NCBI GenBank assembly: GCA_015654535.1
Contig: JAATGU010000148.1
Location: 1 to 64,000 of the forward strand
Direction: 5' to 3'
Source: Bacteroidales bacterium
GTDB taxonomy: Bacteria > Bacteroidota > Bacteroidia > Bacteroidales > Bacteroidaceae
Length of the DNA: 64,000 nt
Below, piece by piece: positions 36,184-45,371 of the stretch (its first letter is position 1; each line of letters starts with the position of its first letter). The notes below the pieces were generated by a model that saw nothing but the letters and a program-made list of their open reading frames with translations, made no database searches and was not told the DNA's origin. Position numbers and translations under genes: made by a program.

Positions 36184-36762
36184 TCAATAATTTTCTTTTT
36201 TTACTTCAAAGTAAGCTTGCGGGTGTAAACAGGCTGGACACGCTTTAGGAGCTTCTTTACCCACGTGAATGTATCCACAATTACGACATTGCCATACAAC
36301 TTCGCCTTCTTTTGCAAAAATAGAAGCGGTCTCAATGTTCTTCACGAAAGAACGGAATCTTTCTTCATGTCCCTTTTCAGCGATGGAAATGTTGCGATAC
36401 ATGGCAGCAATTTGATAGAATCCTTCCTTTTCCGCCACATCAGCAAAAGCAGGATAATCTAAAGACCATTCAGAATGTTCTCCAGCAGCAGCTTCCTGTA
36501 AATTATCAATAGTTAGACCGATTACCCCGGCAGGAAAGCTAGCTGTTATTTCTACCATTCCTCCTTCTAAAAACTTAAACATACGTTTGGCATGTTCCTT
36601 TTCCTGGTCCGCAGTTTCAGAAAAGATGGCTGCTATTTGTTCAAAGCCCTCTTTTTTTGCTGCGCTTGCAAAATAAGTATAACGCATTCTTGCTTGAGAC
36701 TCACCTGCAAAAGAGTGCATCAAATTTTTTTCTGTCTGTGTTCCTTTAATACTTTTAGTCAT
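36184..36762 (-). CDS. rbr: Rubrerythrin
   Basis: The 192-residue protein has an N-terminal ferritin-like four-helix diiron domain (Glu ligands in FAGESQARMRY, FSETADQEKEHAKRM, EKEGFYQIA and ISIAEKGHEERF). A C-terminal rubredoxin-type [Fe(SCys)4] knuckle pair follows: WQCRNCGYIH (about 156-165) and CPACLHP. In anaerobes it reduces hydrogen peroxide with electrons from NADH-dependent partners. The architecture and length are standard. It is transcribed alone from the -7 element at 36816 and closed by a terminator. Confidence 0.95.
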   Translation of the reverse strand: MTKSIKGTQTEKNLMHSFAGESQARMRYTYFASAAKKEGFEQIAAIFSETADQEKEHAKRMFKFLEGGMVEITASFPAGVIGLTIDNLQEAAAGEHSEWSLDYPAFADVAEKEGFYQIAAMYRNISIAEKGHEERFRSFVKNIETASIFAKEGEVVWQCRNCGYIHVGKEAPKACPACLHPQAYFEVKKENY

Positions 36763-36815
36763 GATTCTATTATTTAAGTTAGTAAATTACACCCTAAAAT
36801 ATTTTGTTTACAACA

Positions 36816-36823
36816 CAAATATA
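36816..36823 (-). promoter_or_regulatory. Bacteroides -7 element for rubrerythrin
   Basis: The minus strand reads TATATTTG (TAnnTTTG), 54 bp upstream of the rubrerythrin ATG. Confidence 0.45.
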
Positions 36824-36941
36824 GAATATTTAGTTCAAAATCGCTTTTTTAAATCATAAATAAAATCTATTAAAAGATTGATAAGGTCTATATGCCTTTA
36901 AAATCCTGTTTAAAAGTTACCTCTATTCACATACTTTTATG

Positions 36942-36949
36942 TACTTTTG
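36942..36949 (+). promoter_or_regulatory. Bacteroides -7 element for the SulP gene
   Basis: TACTTTTG matches TAnnTTTG, 56 bp upstream of the ATG at 37005. Confidence 0.5.
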
Positions 36950-37004
36950 CAAAATCTTACTTAATTAGTTGAGAATTTAGCGAAATTAACAATATATATA
37001 AAAA

Positions 37005-38680
37005 ATGAAAACGTTCGAGTTCAAACCTAAACTTTACACTTGTTTGAAAAACTACTCCAGAGAAACATTCCTTTCTGATTTAATGGCAGGAATTATTGTC
37101 GGTATTGTGGCCCTCCCTTTAGCTATTGCATTTGGTATTGCTTCCGGCGTTTCGCCTGAAAAGGGAATTATAACAGCCATTATCGCCGGTTTTATTATTT
37201 CATTTTTAGGTGGAAGTAAAGTTCAAATAGGAGGCCCCACCGGAGCATTTATTGTCATTGTTTATGGAATTATCCAACAATATGGCGAAAAGGGTTTGAT
37301 TATTGCAACCATTATGGCTGGAGTATTGCTAATCCTCTTGGGATTATTTAAGTTAGGAACAATCATTAAATATATTCCTTATCCTATTGTAGTAGGTTTT
37401 ACCAGTGGCATTGCCGTAACGATATTCACCACTCAGATAAAAGATTTATTTGGTTTACCCATGAAGATTGTCCCAGCCGACTTTTTCTCTAAATGGATTA
37501 CATACATTCAAAACCTCTCCACGGCGAATTTATGGTCAACCATTGTAGGTTTAACGAGTATTCTTATTATTATCTACACGCCAAAAGTATTGAAAAAAAT
37601 ACCGGGATCACTTATTGCTATTATTTTAATGACAGTCATTGTTTATCTTTTAAGAACATATGCCGGGATTGATTCGATTGAAACCATTGGCGACCGATTT
37701 ACAATTAAAGCATCGCTTCCACAAGCCGATGTTCCATCCATGTCCTGGACTGTGGTTAAAGGATTGTTCCCTGCCGCGGTAACCATTGCTGTGTTAGGTG
37801 CTATTTAATCACTTCTTTCCGCAACTGTCGCCGATGGTGTGACAGGAGAAAAACATAATTCCAATCAGGAACTCATTGCTCAGGGAGTAGCCAATCTGGT
37901 GACACCTCTATTTGGAGGACTTCCTGCCACAGGAGCGATTGCACGAACAATGACGAATATTAATAACGGTGGTAAAACTCCGGTAGCAGGATTGATTACG
38001 CAGCGGTACTTTTCCTTATATTAATTTGCTTGGGACCGCTAACAAAACATATTCCGATGGCATGTCTGGCGGGAGTTTTGGTAATCGTATCATACAATAT
38101 GAGTGAATGGCGAACTTTCCGAGCTTTGCTGAGGAACCCAAAATCGGACATTGCAGTACTCTTGATTACTTTCTTTCTTACAGTAATCTTTGATTTAACT
38201 GTAGCTATAGAAGTAGGACTGGTCATTGCTTGCCTGCTCTTCATGAAGCGAGTGGCAGAAACCACTAATATCTCTGTAATAACCGAGGAGATTGATCCAA
38301 GCGAAGGGCTAGATATTGCTATTAACGAAGAACATCTGAATATTCCCAAGGATGTAGAGGTTTATGAAATTGAAGGTCCATATTTTTTCGGAATAGCGAA
38401 TAAGTTTGAAGAACAAATGGTTCAGCTTGGTGATCGCCCCAAAGTGCGGATCATCCGTATGCGTAAAGTTCCTTTTATCGATTCCACTGGCATTCATAAC
38501 TTAACGAACCTATGCCGAATGTCGAAGAAAGAAAATATCCAAATCGTACTTTCCGGTGTAAATGAAAAGGTACATGAAACACTTGAGAAGTCAGGCTTCT
38601 ATGATTTACTAGGAAAAGAGAATATTTGCAGCCATATTAACGGAGCTTTGGGCAGAGCCGAAGATATTTTAAATAAATAA
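37005..38680 (+). pseudogene. SulP-family anion transporter gene, broken twice
   Basis: The region encodes a SulP/SLC26 transporter in three pieces. Piece 1 (37005-37808) has the SulP N-terminus SDLMAGIIVGIVALPLAIAF and ends at a TAA replacing the expected Glu in AI(E)[10 protein letters not shown]; the same frame continues directly. Piece 2 runs to about 37998, where GLI is followed by ACG CAG CGG. One missing base (expected CAC GCA GCG) shifts the frame. Piece 3 (from about 38000) resumes with [20 protein letters not shown] and ends with a STAS domain (VEVYEIEGPYFFGIANKF, DSTGIHNL). With the base restored the reading frame is 558 codons, normal for SulP. One nonsense and one frameshift change indicate a recent pseudogene, unless both are sequence errors. 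Confidence 0.85.
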
Positions 38681-38717
38681 TTGCTTAATTAAGCAAAAAC
38701 AACCCGTTATGTTTTTT

Positions 38718-38765
38718 AAAAGGAGTACTGTTAATACTTATTTATCGTACTCCTTTTATTATTTT
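38718..38765 (+). terminator. Intrinsic terminator after the SulP pseudogene
   Basis: AAAAGGAGTAC (38718-38728) pairs perfectly with GTACTCCTTTT (38747-38757), followed by ATTATTTT. The A-rich 5' side means it may also work on the minus strand. Confidence 0.8.
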
Positions 38766-38826
38766 GCTCTACACTAATTTTAAAATACCTCTAGTGATAT
38801 ATTTAAAGTAGTAAGGACATATTGGC

Positions 38827-39603
38827 TTAATAAGATGCAGTAGCGGAGATACCTTCCTTCTCCAATAATACAAGAATACGGTCTAACTCCTGATGAGTTG
38901 CTTTGCGGAGATCATGATCGGGCGTTTCCCTGTCAATTGTATAAATCATCACCTGAGAAGGAGCAATGAATTTCACCGCATTTAGCCAAGGAAGTACATA
39001 TTCGTCGCTAGTGTTATTCACATCTAGTCCCTTATATAACCCTTTCATAAACATCGTCTGAATGATTACATGACCTTGAAAGGCTTTCAGATGGTCAATG
39101 ATTTCCTGCAATACATAGTGCCCTGTAGGACGATTCACCGTTTCTATATATTTTTCATTCACGGTGTCCAATTTCAATATATTATTATCTACTTTCATCA
39201 GCGCTTCAAAAATTTTGGAGCGATGAATAAATGTGGAATTACTAAGTACACTTACTTTGGCATTGGGAAAGTAACGGTCACGAAGGGAAAGAGTATCGTC
39301 AATGATTTCCGGGAAATGAGGATGGCAAGTTGGTTCACCATTTCCTGCAAAAGTAATCACATCAGGAGAGGGCCCGTTTGCCTGCATCTCCTTCAACCGA
39401 TTTTCCAAAGCTGTTTGAACTTCTTCGCGGGTAGGCAATGCATGGTTGGGGCGGTGTTCGGCATTGAACCCACATTCACAATAGATGCAATCGAAAGAAC
39501 AATGTTTACCATCCGATGGTAAAAGGTTAATCCCTAAAGAAACACCGAGTCTGCGGGAATGAACGGGTCCGAAGATGGGTGAGGGATAAATAGCAGTTGG
39601 CAT
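38827..39603 (-). CDS. Radical SAM protein (COG0731-like)
   Basis: I chose the ATG at 39603 (258 residues). The protein begins with PSPIFGPVHSRRLGVSLGIN and has the radical SAM cluster motif CSFDCIYCECG (Cys-x3-Cys-x2-Cys, about 36-43). It also carries VITFAGNGEPTCHPHF, the GEPT-type SAM-binding motif, and VSVLSNSTF. This resembles the TYW1-like/COG0731 branch of radical SAM proteins, whose bacterial members have no settled role. No partner gene is adjacent. A methylthio- or maturase-type role cannot be excluded. Confidence 0.75.
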   Translation of the reverse strand: MPTAIYPSPIFGPVHSRRLGVSLGINLLPSDGKHCSFDCIYCECGFNAEHRPNHALPTREEVQTALENRLKEMQANGPSPDVITFAGNGEPTCHPHFPEIIDDTLSLRDRYFPNAKVSVLSNSTFIHRSKIFEALMKVDNNILKLDTVNEKYIETVNRPTGHYVLQEIIDHLKAFQGHVIIQTMFMKGLYKGLDVNNTSDEYVLPWLNAVKFIAPSQVMIYTIDRETPDHDLRKATHQELDRILVLLEKEGISATASY

Positions 39604-39627
39604 GATCTTTATTATTAAAAATTGCCG

Positions 39628-39635
39628 CAAAGATA
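39628..39635 (-). promoter_or_regulatory. Bacteroides -7 element for the radical SAM gene
   Basis: The minus strand reads TATCTTTG (TAnnTTTG), 25 bp upstream of the chosen ATG, which supports that start. Confidence 0.5.
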
Positions 39636-39693
39636 ATGCTTATTATTTGTTTAATTTGTGATTGCTTTAATAAGATTACATTAAAATAAAAGT

Positions 39694-39701
39694 TACCTTT
39701 G
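39694..39701 (+). promoter_or_regulatory. Bacteroides -7 element for the DUF4468 gene
   Basis: TACCTTTG matches TAnnTTTG, about 75 bp upstream of the ATG at 39776. Confidence 0.5.
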
Positions 39702-39775
39702 TGGAATTAGAAAATTGATTCCCTCAGTTATAGTTATAGTATGATTTAATTGTTTTATTTACTGATTATACCATT

Positions 39776-40960
39776 ATGAAAAAAACAGCACTCCTTTTAG
39801 TATTGTTCCTCTTTTGTCTATCTTCGGTTTTGCAAGCTCAAGAGGATGAAAATGAAAATAATTATTTGATCGGTGCCGTCCCTGAAAAAGACGGAAGGGT
39901 TATTTTTTCCAAAGAGTTCAATCTGCCGGGTATGTCCAATGATCAAATTTTCGACAAGGTACAGAACTGGATGGAAAAACGACTGAAGAAGAATAACAAT
40001 GTAAGCAGGATCGCTTATTCTGATAAAGAAAAAGGTTCGATAGCCGGACTCAGTCAAGAATATATTGTATTCAAGTCGGGAGCGCTTTCGTTAGACCAAA
40101 CGCTTATTAAATACCAGATAACCGCAACATGTTTGCAGGGAAAATGCCTTGTAAATATTGAAAGAATATCTTATATTTATCAAAATGACGAAAAGTTTCC
40201 TGCCGAAGAGTGGATAACAGATAAGTATGCCCTGAACAAAAATAAAACAAAACTGATGCGTGGTTATGCTAAATTTCGTACAAAGACAGTAGATCTTGTC
40301 AATGCATTATTTGCCAACGCTCAAACTGCGATGGGAGCTGTGTCAACTGAGGCACAAACGTCAACAAAAATATCTGCAATTACAGACAAACCTGATGTGA
40401 GTTCCATTCCTGCTATCGCCGAAAGCAGTAACACAGCAACCTTATCCAGCAGCATGCCAGGTTATAAACAAATTTCACCCGATAAAATTCCTGGCAATAT
40501 TATCAAAATGTTGTCGGAAGACTGGATGCTTATAACAGCTGGTACCAACGAACAATTCAACATGATGACCGCCAGTTGGGGTGGATTGGGTGTACTATTT
40601 GGTAAACCCGTAACCTTCTGCTTCATCAATCCCGCTCGCTACACCTACCAACTGATGGAGAAAAACAACTCTTATACACTCACATTTTACACAGAAACTT
40701 ACCGCGATGCACTGAAATATTGCGGAAGTAAATCCGGTAAAGACACGGATAAAATAAAAGGTTCCGGACTCACACCAGTCACAACTCCTACGGGTAGCAA
40801 GGCTTTCTCCGAAGCATGGCTTATCATAGAGTGTCGCAAACTTGTTTCACAATCTCTCACACCCGAAGTTCTCTCTGATGAAAGCATAAAAAAAGAATGG
40901 ACGGGCAAGCAAATGCACAAAATGTTTATTGGTGAAATAATCAATGTATGGGTAAAATAA
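39776..40960 (+). CDS. Exported DUF4468/flavin-reductase-like fusion protein
   Basis: The 394 residues start with a signal peptide (ALLLVLFLFCLSSVLQAQ). The N-terminal half (about 30-180) matches the DUF4468 pattern seen in exported Bacteroidota proteins (IFDKVQNWMEKRLKKNN, IKYQITATCLQGKCLVNIER). A Ser/Thr-rich linker (about 185-230) leads to a C-terminal domain with the flavin-reductase-like fold: DWMLITAGTNEQFNMMTASW, GKPVTFCFINPARYTYQLME, FTETYRDALKYCG-type segments. FMN-binding reductases are normally cytoplasmic, so a secreted form is unusual. It could be a periplasmic flavoprotein or a binding domain that lost catalysis. Confidence 0.72.
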   Translation: MKKTALLLVLFLFCLSSVLQAQEDENENNYLIGAVPEKDGRVIFSKEFNLPGMSNDQIFDKVQNWMEKRLKKNNNVSRIAYSDKEKGSIAGLSQEYIVFKSGALSLDQTLIKYQITATCLQGKCLVNIERISYIYQNDEKFPAEEWITDKYALNKNKTKLMRGYAKFRTKTVDLVNALFANAQTAMGAVSTEAQTSTKISAITDKPDVSSIPAIAESSNTATLSSSMPGYKQISPDKIPGNIIKMLSEDWMLITAGTNEQFNMMTASWGGLGVLFGKPVTFCFINPARYTYQLMEKNNSYTLTFYTETYRDALKYCGSKSGKDTDKIKGSGLTPVTTPTGSKAFSEAWLIIECRKLVSQSLTPEVLSDESIKKEWTGKQMHKMFIGEIINVWVK

Positions 40961-40976
40961 CTCTATTGGATGTTAG

Positions 40977-43043
40977 TTAAAACTTCCAACGAAGCTGAAA
41001 ATTGACATCTGCTTTTGTATTCCCGTAAATAGTTTCCAATCCTGAACCGATTACGTTCCGGTCGGTATATCGAGTTTGCCCGAACTTAGCCATTATCATC
41101 AAATCTCGATTGAAATCATAGCGGACATTCATGGCAAACCGTACTCCCTGACCATAGAATGAAGGCATGGAAAAAGCGTAAAGTAGTCCTCTTTCATAAG
41201 AAGAAACCCGGGCAGCATAATCATTTGTATCAAACATGCCATAATAAATATCCAATTTCAACGGGAGTTTGGAAAAATGGTAGGAGAAATTTTGAAGAAG
41301 CATAAAACCATGTTTGGCAACTATTCCCTGAGGATTGGTCCAGACCCAGTCTGCAGTGGTCTTAAAAGATAGATTTTTTTGCATCATATAGCCAAATTGA
41401 TAACGGATTTTTTGCTGAATATAAGGACGAACATCTTTGATGTCCGATTCTTCTGAAGTATAATTTTTATCCTTTGCTTTATATCGATAACTAAGAAGCA
41501 TAATAAGGCTTGTCTTAGGTGTGTAAACGGCTTGCAACAAACCATCAAACCCGGAAGACGGTCTATCTACGCCGTAACGTAACCACGGAAAATGAAAAAA
41601 ATCTGCATAAGCAAAGAACTTCCAAAATTTGATGGGTTTACTTTCAATGCCAATATAACTTCCGTTCTCATTTTGTACATTACTCCCCTCGGAAATGGAA
41701 CGAGCATACATTGCACGATAATCTTTGGCATAATAGCGTTGCAGAAAAAGGAGTTGGTAACCTGCTAGCGGAGAAAAACTAATAACATTGAGCGTAGCTA
41801 TTCCCCCACCCCTCCCAGCAGCTGTTTCGCCAAAGAAATAAAACTTATCCCATCTATATTTATAATCAATACCGACATTATAAAACTCTTTTCCTTTCAA
41901 CTCATAAAAGTTGTAAGGCTTTGCCTCAGGAAGATAGTTTTTATCCAAAAAATAATAAATTCCTGTAAAACCTATCTTAAAGTTTTGATGAGAATAGTTG
42001 ATATTTCCTCCCATTAACTGCATATTGGCAGCATTTTTTCGTTCAAAATCACGAGGAAGGCGATGCATACCATCTTTCTTAATAGAAGTAAGTATACCGT
42101 CGGTAAGCGTTCCGTCTAAATTTCTATTAGAATAAAAACCAGTGAAAGCAATATCCTTCTCCTGATAAGTTGCAGCAATTCCCTTAAAATAATTATATTC
42201 ATCGGTAGAAGAATGTCTTTTTATCCCTGTAGATTTGTATTCCATAGTGGCGATAGAAGAACTTTTTCCTAATGAATAATCACTGCTGATTACTAAACCT
42301 TGACCAAAACTCAATCGATAGTTTCCTAAAGCCAATGTTTTGAATTTTCCAATATCATGTATCAAAAAATAAAAGGAATAATAATCATATCCATCCTTAT
42401 TCCCTTTCTGGAAAAAAGGTTCGCCAGCATCTTTTTCTGCTGTTATCCCCCAATATAACTGATCTTTATAATGAAATTCATATCTCAAAGAATAGTAATA
42501 AGGATTGCCTGTATATTGCTTATTAACATCTGCTGTTAATAAACTATCTGAATGCTCACGATAACCTTCTTTACGGTAAAAAGGAATATCCATACGAGTT
42601 ACTAATTCATTTTTTCCATACTTCCAAATATTTTTCCATTGCGGCAGATTACTTTTCTTATCAGCCTCTCCCACATAAACAAAAGGAAGGAAGTATTGAA
42701 TGGTTTGTCTATCGAAATCCTCTACCATCTGCAATTCATAAATAGTTTTCATGGGACCAGAAACATACAAATAATAAAGCAAATGTTCTATCTGAAGATT
42801 TGTTAAGAAAGGAAATTGTTCCAATTCATCTTTGGTTATTTTATTCAGATTTAAAGGATGTTCTTTCAAGTAACTTAAGTCTTCCAGATTATTGGTCCAG
42901 TCTTTTTCCTCCTCATCCTTATCTGTTGTCATCTGTTCTGTCAGATCTTCCCATTCAGCGGGTGTTTCTGTTTGTGCAAAAAGAGTTGAATGAAAAAGAA
43001 ATAGAATAAAACCAGCAAAAATTAATTTTTCACGTAATTCCAT
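40977..43043 (-). CDS. Helix-hairpin-helix protein with an outer-membrane barrel-like region
   Basis: The 688-residue protein has a signal peptide (FAGFILFLFHSTLFAQ). An acidic segment and a ComEA-like helix-hairpin-helix region follow (about 55-125, HPLNLNKITKDELEQFPFLT and GPMKTIYELQMVEDFDRQTI). The remaining roughly 550 residues are rich in alternating aromatic and polar strands ending in FQLRWKF, as in outer-membrane beta-barrels. HhH segments in exported proteins can bind DNA, but the family here has no settled function. It starts 3 bp after the upstream barrel gene, so the two are cotranscribed and possibly partners. Confidence 0.65.
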   Translation of the reverse strand: MELREKLIFAGFILFLFHSTLFAQTETPAEWEDLTEQMTTDKDEEEKDWTNNLEDLSYLKEHPLNLNKITKDELEQFPFLTNLQIEHLLYYLYVSGPMKTIYELQMVEDFDRQTIQYFLPFVYVGEADKKSNLPQWKNIWKYGKNELVTRMDIPFYRKEGYREHSDSLLTADVNKQYTGNPYYYSLRYEFHYKDQLYWGITAEKDAGEPFFQKGNKDGYDYYSFYFLIHDIGKFKTLALGNYRLSFGQGLVISSDYSLGKSSSIATMEYKSTGIKRHSSTDEYNYFKGIAATYQEKDIAFTGFYSNRNLDGTLTDGILTSIKKDGMHRLPRDFERKNAANMQLMGGNINYSHQNFKIGFTGIYYFLDKNYLPEAKPYNFYELKGKEFYNVGIDYKYRWDKFYFFGETAAGRGGGIATLNVISFSPLAGYQLLFLQRYYAKDYRAMYARSISEGSNVQNENGSYIGIESKPIKFWKFFAYADFFHFPWLRYGVDRPSSGFDGLLQAVYTPKTSLIMLLSYRYKAKDKNYTSEESDIKDVRPYIQQKIRYQFGYMMQKNLSFKTTADWVWTNPQGIVAKHGFMLLQNFSYHFSKLPLKLDIYYGMFDTNDYAARVSSYERGLLYAFSMPSFYGQGVRFAMNVRYDFNRDLMIMAKFGQTRYTDRNVIGSGLETIYGNTKADVNFQLRWKF

Positions 43044-43046
43044 CTT

Positions 43047-43862
43047 TTAAAAATAGAATTGTAAAGCGCAGCAAGAATGAAAACCCAATATAGGATGATG
43101 GCTAAAAGCTAAATTAATAGTAAACGGCTGAAGTTGAAGCCCTATTCCAAAACTTGGTGTAAAAGGTTTTGTCCACATCCCAGCACGTAGAGAAAACGCT
43201 TTAATTGGGGTATATTCCATTCCTAATTTATAAATAGCCGGAAGGGCAAAATCTTTTTCTATTTCAGCTGTTAATAAAAAAGTCTGTTCCGGTTGATAAC
43301 CTATTCCCATAGTAAACACATTGGGTAATTGAGCACTTTCTTCTCCAATCTTTAGTTCTGTTCTGAAAGGATTGATCACTAACATTGATAAATTCAGATA
43401 ATCAGTTGGATGGATTAGCAATCCCACATCACCGGTAACCACAGACGCATCAGATTCTTTATCTGAATAATGTATATTCAAATAATCCATTCTAATTCCT
43501 AAGCTAATCTTCTGAGAAAGCTTTTTATAAAAATTAGCTCCAACTAATGTTTCATTATAAGCATCAAATCCATATCTGGAAATATACATTCCTCCATTTA
43601 AATATTCATTTGGATAATTAACCGTTCCTGCAAAGGAAGACAATTCTTTTATCCCATACCTGTTTATATATTCCAAAGAAAGATAGCGGGGAGATAAAAA
43701 ACCATACGAAGCAGGATTCGTAAATCCAGGTAATACTGAAGAAGTACCACCCATAGAATAAGCACGCGCATTAATATAATGATCAACATCCAAAGCTTTA
43801 CAGGTATTAAACGAGGCAAATATCAATGCGAAGTAGAGGGTGCTTACTAGTAAGCATTTCAT
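43047..43862 (-). CDS. PorV/PorQ-like outer-membrane barrel protein
   Basis: The 271-residue protein has a signal peptide (LVSTLYFALIFASFNTCKA). It begins its mature part with ARAYSMGGTSSVLPGFTNPA, a pattern shared by PorV/PorQ/FadL-like barrels (the N-terminal small-residue plug with an NPAS-type motif). Alternating strands follow, to a terminal aromatic (CALQFYF). In T9SS bacteria such proteins shuttle cargo; most Bacteroides lack T9SS, so the function here is unknown. It is the first gene of a two-gene unit with the HhH protein. Confidence 0.6.
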   Translation of the reverse strand: MKCLLVSTLYFALIFASFNTCKALDVDHYINARAYSMGGTSSVLPGFTNPASYGFLSPRYLSLEYINRYGIKELSSFAGTVNYPNEYLNGGMYISRYGFDAYNETLVGANFYKKLSQKISLGIRMDYLNIHYSDKESDASVVTGDVGLLIHPTDYLNLSMLVINPFRTELKIGEESAQLPNVFTMGIGYQPEQTFLLTAEIEKDFALPAIYKLGMEYTPIKAFSLRAGMWTKPFTPSFGIGLQLQPFTINLAFSHHPILGFHSCCALQFYF

Positions 43863-43905
43863 GAATTCAATTTTACGACTTTATATAAGAAAGTCTAATA
43901 GATTG

Positions 43906-43913
43906 CAAAGTTA
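43906..43913 (-). promoter_or_regulatory. Bacteroides -7 element for the barrel/HhH gene pair
   Basis: The minus strand reads TAACTTTG (TAnnTTTG), 44 bp upstream of the ATG at 43862. Confidence 0.5.
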
Positions 43914-43989
43914 AGTTAAATAATACACTTTTGCAAAGAGATAAAAAAATAATTATTATAAAAATGAATTAATATATAATTTATTCCAG

Positions 43990-43997
43990 TAATTTTG
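43990..43997 (+). promoter_or_regulatory. Bacteroides -7 element almost at the DUF4294 start
   Basis: TAATTTTG matches TAnnTTTG but ends only 5 bp before the GTG start codon at 44003. If used, transcription would start at or within a few bases of the start codon. Confidence 0.4.
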
Positions 43998-44002
43998 CAC
44001 CT

Positions 44003-44608
44003 GTGAAAAGAAAATATGGAATAGGGATATTAGTGTGTTTTGTAATGTTTTGTTTTTCCATTGGAAATGCTCAAAAACTACAAACAAGACCTACTGTACA
44101 ATGGGTTGAAGCCTGTATATACCATGGGGATACAATACCATTTGTACAATTAAGAAACACATATGTTTATCCTCCGCTTAATTTTAGAACCCAAAAAGAA
44201 TGGAATGATTATTATCGGTTAGTCTATAACGTAAAAAAGGTTCTTCCACTTTCAATAATGATTAATAACACTATCATTGAAACCTATGAATACATTCAAA
44301 CTTTACCAAATAAAAAAGATAGGGAATCTCATTTAAAAAGAGTAGAAAAAGGATTGAAACAACAATATACCGCTCAATTTAAAAAATTATCTTATTCACA
44401 AGGTAAATTACTAATAAAACTAGTGGACAGACAATGTAATCAGTCTTCTTATGAACTAATTAAAGCTTTTATGGGAAGCTTTCGTGCAGGATTTTACCAA
44501 ACTTTTGCCAGTTTATTTGGCGTAAGTTTAAAAAAAGAATATGATGCCACGAAAGATGATAAATTAACCGAAAGAGTTATTACTTTAGCTGAAAACGGAC
44601 AAATTTAG
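44003..44608 (+). CDS. DUF4294 family exported protein, GTG start
   Basis: The 201-residue protein has an N-terminal signal peptide (KYGIGILVCFVMFCFSIGNA). A conserved domain follows, starting VEACIYHGDTIPFVQLRNTY with VYPPLNFRTQKEWNDYYRL, which is the DUF4294 pattern in Bacteroidota. The rest is helical (SYELIKAFMGSFRAGFYQTF). Function is unknown. The only start that keeps the signal peptide is a GTG at 44003; an in-frame TAA lies at 43970-43972. The last 24 bp overlap the 3' end of the convergent TrmH-type gene. Confidence 0.75.
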   Translation: MKRKYGIGILVCFVMFCFSIGNAQKLQTRPTVQWVEACIYHGDTIPFVQLRNTYVYPPLNFRTQKEWNDYYRLVYNVKKVLPLSIMINNTIIETYEYIQTLPNKKDRESHLKRVEKGLKQQYTAQFKKLSYSQGKLLIKLVDRQCNQSSYELIKAFMGSFRAGFYQTFASLFGVSLKKEYDATKDDKLTERVITLAENGQI

Positions 44609-45127
44609 TTTCTTAAAAAAATCCCATATTACAATTCCGGTTGTAACAGATACATTTAAAGAATGCTTAGTACCGTATTGAGGAATTTCAATACATCCAT
44701 CGCTATTGTCTATTACCTCTTGCTGAACACCTTTCACTTCATTTCCCATCACAATAGCATACTTTTTAGTTTTATCCAATACTAAATTAGTAAGAGACAT
44801 ACTTCCTTCCACTTGTTCAATGGAATAAACAATATATCCATTCTTTTTTAATTGATCAACAGCATCAAGTGTTTTCTTAAAATATTTCCAATCCATAGTA
44901 TTTTCTGCTCCAAGAGCCGTTTTATGCATCTCAGAATGAAGAGGTGTAGCTGTTATACCACATAAATAAATAGATTCAATCCGAAAAGCATCCGACGTAC
45001 GAAATACCGAACCTATATTATGTAAACTTCTTATTTCATCTAAAACAACTATCAAAGGTAGTTTTTTAGCTTCTTTAAATTCTTTAGCATTTATTCGGTT
45101 AAGCTCCGTAATTTTCAATTTGCGCAT
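44585..45127 (-). CDS. TrmH/SpoU-family RNA methyltransferase
   Basis: The ATG at 45127 gives 180 residues. The protein has the three SpoU motifs: motif 1 NIGSVFRTSDAF (about 35-46), motif 2 AIVMGNEVKGV (about 121-131) and motif 3 IPQYGTKHSLNVSVTTGIV (about 144-162), the last forming the SPOUT trefoil knot that binds SAM. It would 2'-O-methylate a ribose in tRNA or rRNA. Compared with TrmH or RlmB it is short and lacks a clear RNA-binding N-domain, so the site cannot be told. Confidence 0.88.
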   Translation of the reverse strand: MRKLKITELNRINAKEFKEAKKLPLIVVLDEIRSLHNIGSVFRTSDAFRIESIYLCGITATPLHSEMHKTALGAENTMDWKYFKKTLDAVDQLKKNGYIVYSIEQVEGSMSLTNLVLDKTKKYAIVMGNEVKGVQQEVIDNSDGCIEIPQYGTKHSLNVSVTTGIVIWDFFKKLNLSVFS

Positions 45128-45150
45128 ACTAATATTTTTATATTTCGACG

Positions 45151-45158
45151 CAAAGATA
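45151..45158 (-). promoter_or_regulatory. Bacteroides -7 element for the TrmH-type gene
   Basis: The minus strand reads TATCTTTG (TAnnTTTG), 24 bp upstream of the chosen ATG. Confidence 0.5.
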
Positions 45159-45337
45159 ATAACTAATTCACAATACACTGTTTATAACCGTTTAAAACCT
45201 GTCAAAACAAGGGCCAAACATTTTTATAAATAATACTAGGATATATCACATAAACTTATAAATAGAGCAAAAATGAACAATCCAAATAAGTTAACTAAAA
45301 GTTTATATGCATATTTAAACATCATTTTACCCTAATA

Positions 45338-45371
45338 TTTGAAATAATATATCATAAAGTTCTTAACTTTG
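45338..45371 (+). promoter_or_regulatory. Full Bacteroides promoter upstream of nadA
   Basis: TTTG at 45338-45341 and TAACTTTG at 45364-45371 are separated by 22 bp, so both the -33 and -7 elements are present. It is the most complete promoter I can read in the window. Confidence 0.6.

Noticed and set aside
40977..43043. HhH protein as the DNA-uptake protein ComEA
   Set aside because: ComEA is short. This protein has a large barrel-like C-terminal region and no competence genes beside it, so I kept a neutral name.
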